From the NCBI GenBank assembly GCA_016283745.1, contig JAEENM010000108.1, forward strand, positions 1 through 41,081: a stretch of DNA of 41,081 nt, given 5' to 3'. Both the position numbers and the translations under genes were made by a program. Source of the stretch: Bacteroidales bacterium (GTDB taxonomy: Bacteria > Bacteroidota > Bacteroidia > Bacteroidales > P3). Positions 40,225 through 41,081 of this stretch are shown here, piece by piece (position 1 is the first letter of the stretch; every line of letters begins with the position of its first letter). Below the pieces are notes generated by a model, which did no database searches, was not told the DNA's origin, and saw nothing but the letters and a program-made list of their open reading frames with translations.

Positions 40225-41081
40225 ATGAAAGACAAAATACAGAACTACATCAAAGAAATCCAGGCATTAAAAGCCGAGGCATTACAGAACAAAATTGCCG
40301 ACATAGAGCAATTCCGCATAAAATATCTGGGCAAGAAAGGCGTTATTAGCGAGCTTTTCGGCCAGTTCAAGGACGTGCCCAACGACCAGAAGAAAGAGAT
40401 AGGCCAACTGCTCAACCAGCTGAAGACCGCAGCCCAGAACAAAATCGAGGAACTCAAGGACGCCCTTGGCGACACCCCTGCCGAAAACACTGGCGACACC
40501 GACCTTACCAAACCTACCGACTTTGCAGAGCTGGGCAGCCGCCACGTGCTTTCGGTGGTGCAGAACGAGATTATCGAAATCTTCTCGCGCATCGGCTTCA
40601 CCGTGTCGGAGGCGCCCGAAATCGAGGACGACTGGCACGTGTTCTCGGCACTGAATTTCCCGCCCGAGCACCCCGCCCGCGACATGCAGGACACGTTCTT
40701 TGTGGAGAAGGAAGGCCAGCACGGCGACGTGGTTCTGCGCACACACACCTCGTCAGTGCAGGTGCGTGAGATGGAACGCAGCAAGCCTCCCATACGCATC
40801 ATAGCTCCCGGTCGCGTGTTCCGCAACGAGGCCATCTCGGCACGCGCACACTGCATCTTCCATCAGGTAGAAGGTCTTTACATCGACAAAAAAGTCTCCT
40901 TCGCCGACCTGAAACAGACATTGTTGTATTTCTCGAAAGAGATGTTCGGCGCCGACACCCAGATACGTCTGCGTCCGTCGTATTTCCCCTTCACCGAGCC
41001 TTCGGCAGAGATGGACATCTCGTGCAACATCTGCGGCGGCAAGGGCTGCAACATCTGTAAGCACACCGGATGGCTGGAAAT
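40225..41081 (+). CDS. pheS: phenylalanyl-tRNA synthetase alpha subunit (3' end outside window)
   Basis: About 285 residues are visible from the ATG at 40225. The N-terminal tRNA-binding coiled coil (1 to about 85) includes FRIKYLGKKGVISELF. The class II catalytic core follows with DTFFVEKEG, LRTHTSSVQVREM (motif 2 region), GRVFRNEAISARAHCIFHQVEG and LRPSYFPFTEPSAEMDISC. A Cys-rich insert CNICGGKGCNICKHTG has a zinc-ribbon look and is typical of Bacteroidota PheS. The enzyme charges tRNA-Phe as an alpha2-beta2 tetramer. The gene continues beyond the right edge, and pheT is not in the window. It is co-transcribed with the cyclophilin gene. Confidence 0.97.
   Translation, partial: MKDKIQNYIKEIQALKAEALQNKIADIEQFRIKYLGKKGVISELFGQFKDVPNDQKKEIGQLLNQLKTAAQNKIEELKDALGDTPAENTGDTDLTKPTDFAELGSRHVLSVVQNEIIEIFSRIGFTVSEAPEIEDDWHVFSALNFPPEHPARDMQDTFFVEKEGQHGDVVLRTHTSSVQVREMERSKPPIRIIAPGRVFRNEAISARAHCIFHQVEGLYIDKKVSFADLKQTLLYFSKEMFGADTQIRLRPSYFPFTEPSAEMDISCNICGGKGCNICKHTGWLE

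Overview
The window comes from a member of the Bacteroidota, most likely an anaerobic Bacteroidales. Three things point there: promoters of the TTTG / TAnnTTTG type with almost no Shine-Dalgarno sequences; five type IX secretion system (T9SS) genes (porW, gldJ, a porP/sprF-family gene, porU, porV); and Bacteroidota-typical families such as DUF4491, DUF4301, SUMF1-type lipoproteins and a zinc-finger-like insert in PheS. The T9SS argues against Bacteroides sensu stricto. Coding density is high. I found no rRNA, tRNA, CRISPR, phage or insertion sequence.

Layout. 1-1289 (-): large secreted protein cut by the left edge. 1618-3268 (+): enoyl-CoA hydratase plus 3-hydroxyacyl-CoA dehydrogenase, a two-gene crotonyl-CoA / 3-hydroxybutyryl-CoA unit. 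3400-5183 (+): two lipoproteins separated by a repeat-filled gap. 5371-14979 (-): probable six-gene operon ychF, porW, glmS, outer-membrane barrel, LolC-like permease, orphan histidine kinase. 15391-15561 (+): a 56-residue peptide gene behind a strong promoter, then a DEAD-box helicase and glyA. 19106-19822 (-): periplasmic acid phosphatase. 19980-21647 (+): DUF4491 membrane protein and miaB. 21828-23315 (-): second secreted protein related to the one at the left edge. 24035-27581 (-): CDF metal transporter, small lipoprotein, a phosphopantetheinyl transferase-IspF fusion and an FKBP isomerase. 27654-36778: T9SS block, with gldJ, a SUMF1-like lipoprotein and porP-like on the minus strand, divergent from porU-porV. 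36850-39452 (-): lipoprotein, DUF4301 and YiiX-like hydrolase. 39525 to the end (+): secreted cyclophilin and pheS, cut by the right edge.

How parts fit together. PorU (sortase) and PorV (shuttle) process T9SS cargo at the outer membrane, while PorW, GldJ and the PorP-like protein belong to the translocon/motor side. The two secreted proteins at 1-1289 and 21828-23315 share an unusual design: signal peptide, a conserved segment, then a T9SS type-A-sorting-domain-like fold near the N-terminus instead of the C-terminus, then a variable region. They are the best candidates for something undescribed.

Other points of interest are the in-frame PPTase-IspF fusion, a composite intergenic repeat present twice in inverted orientation, short tandem repeats that have supplied the last codons and stop of three genes, and the orphan small peptide.
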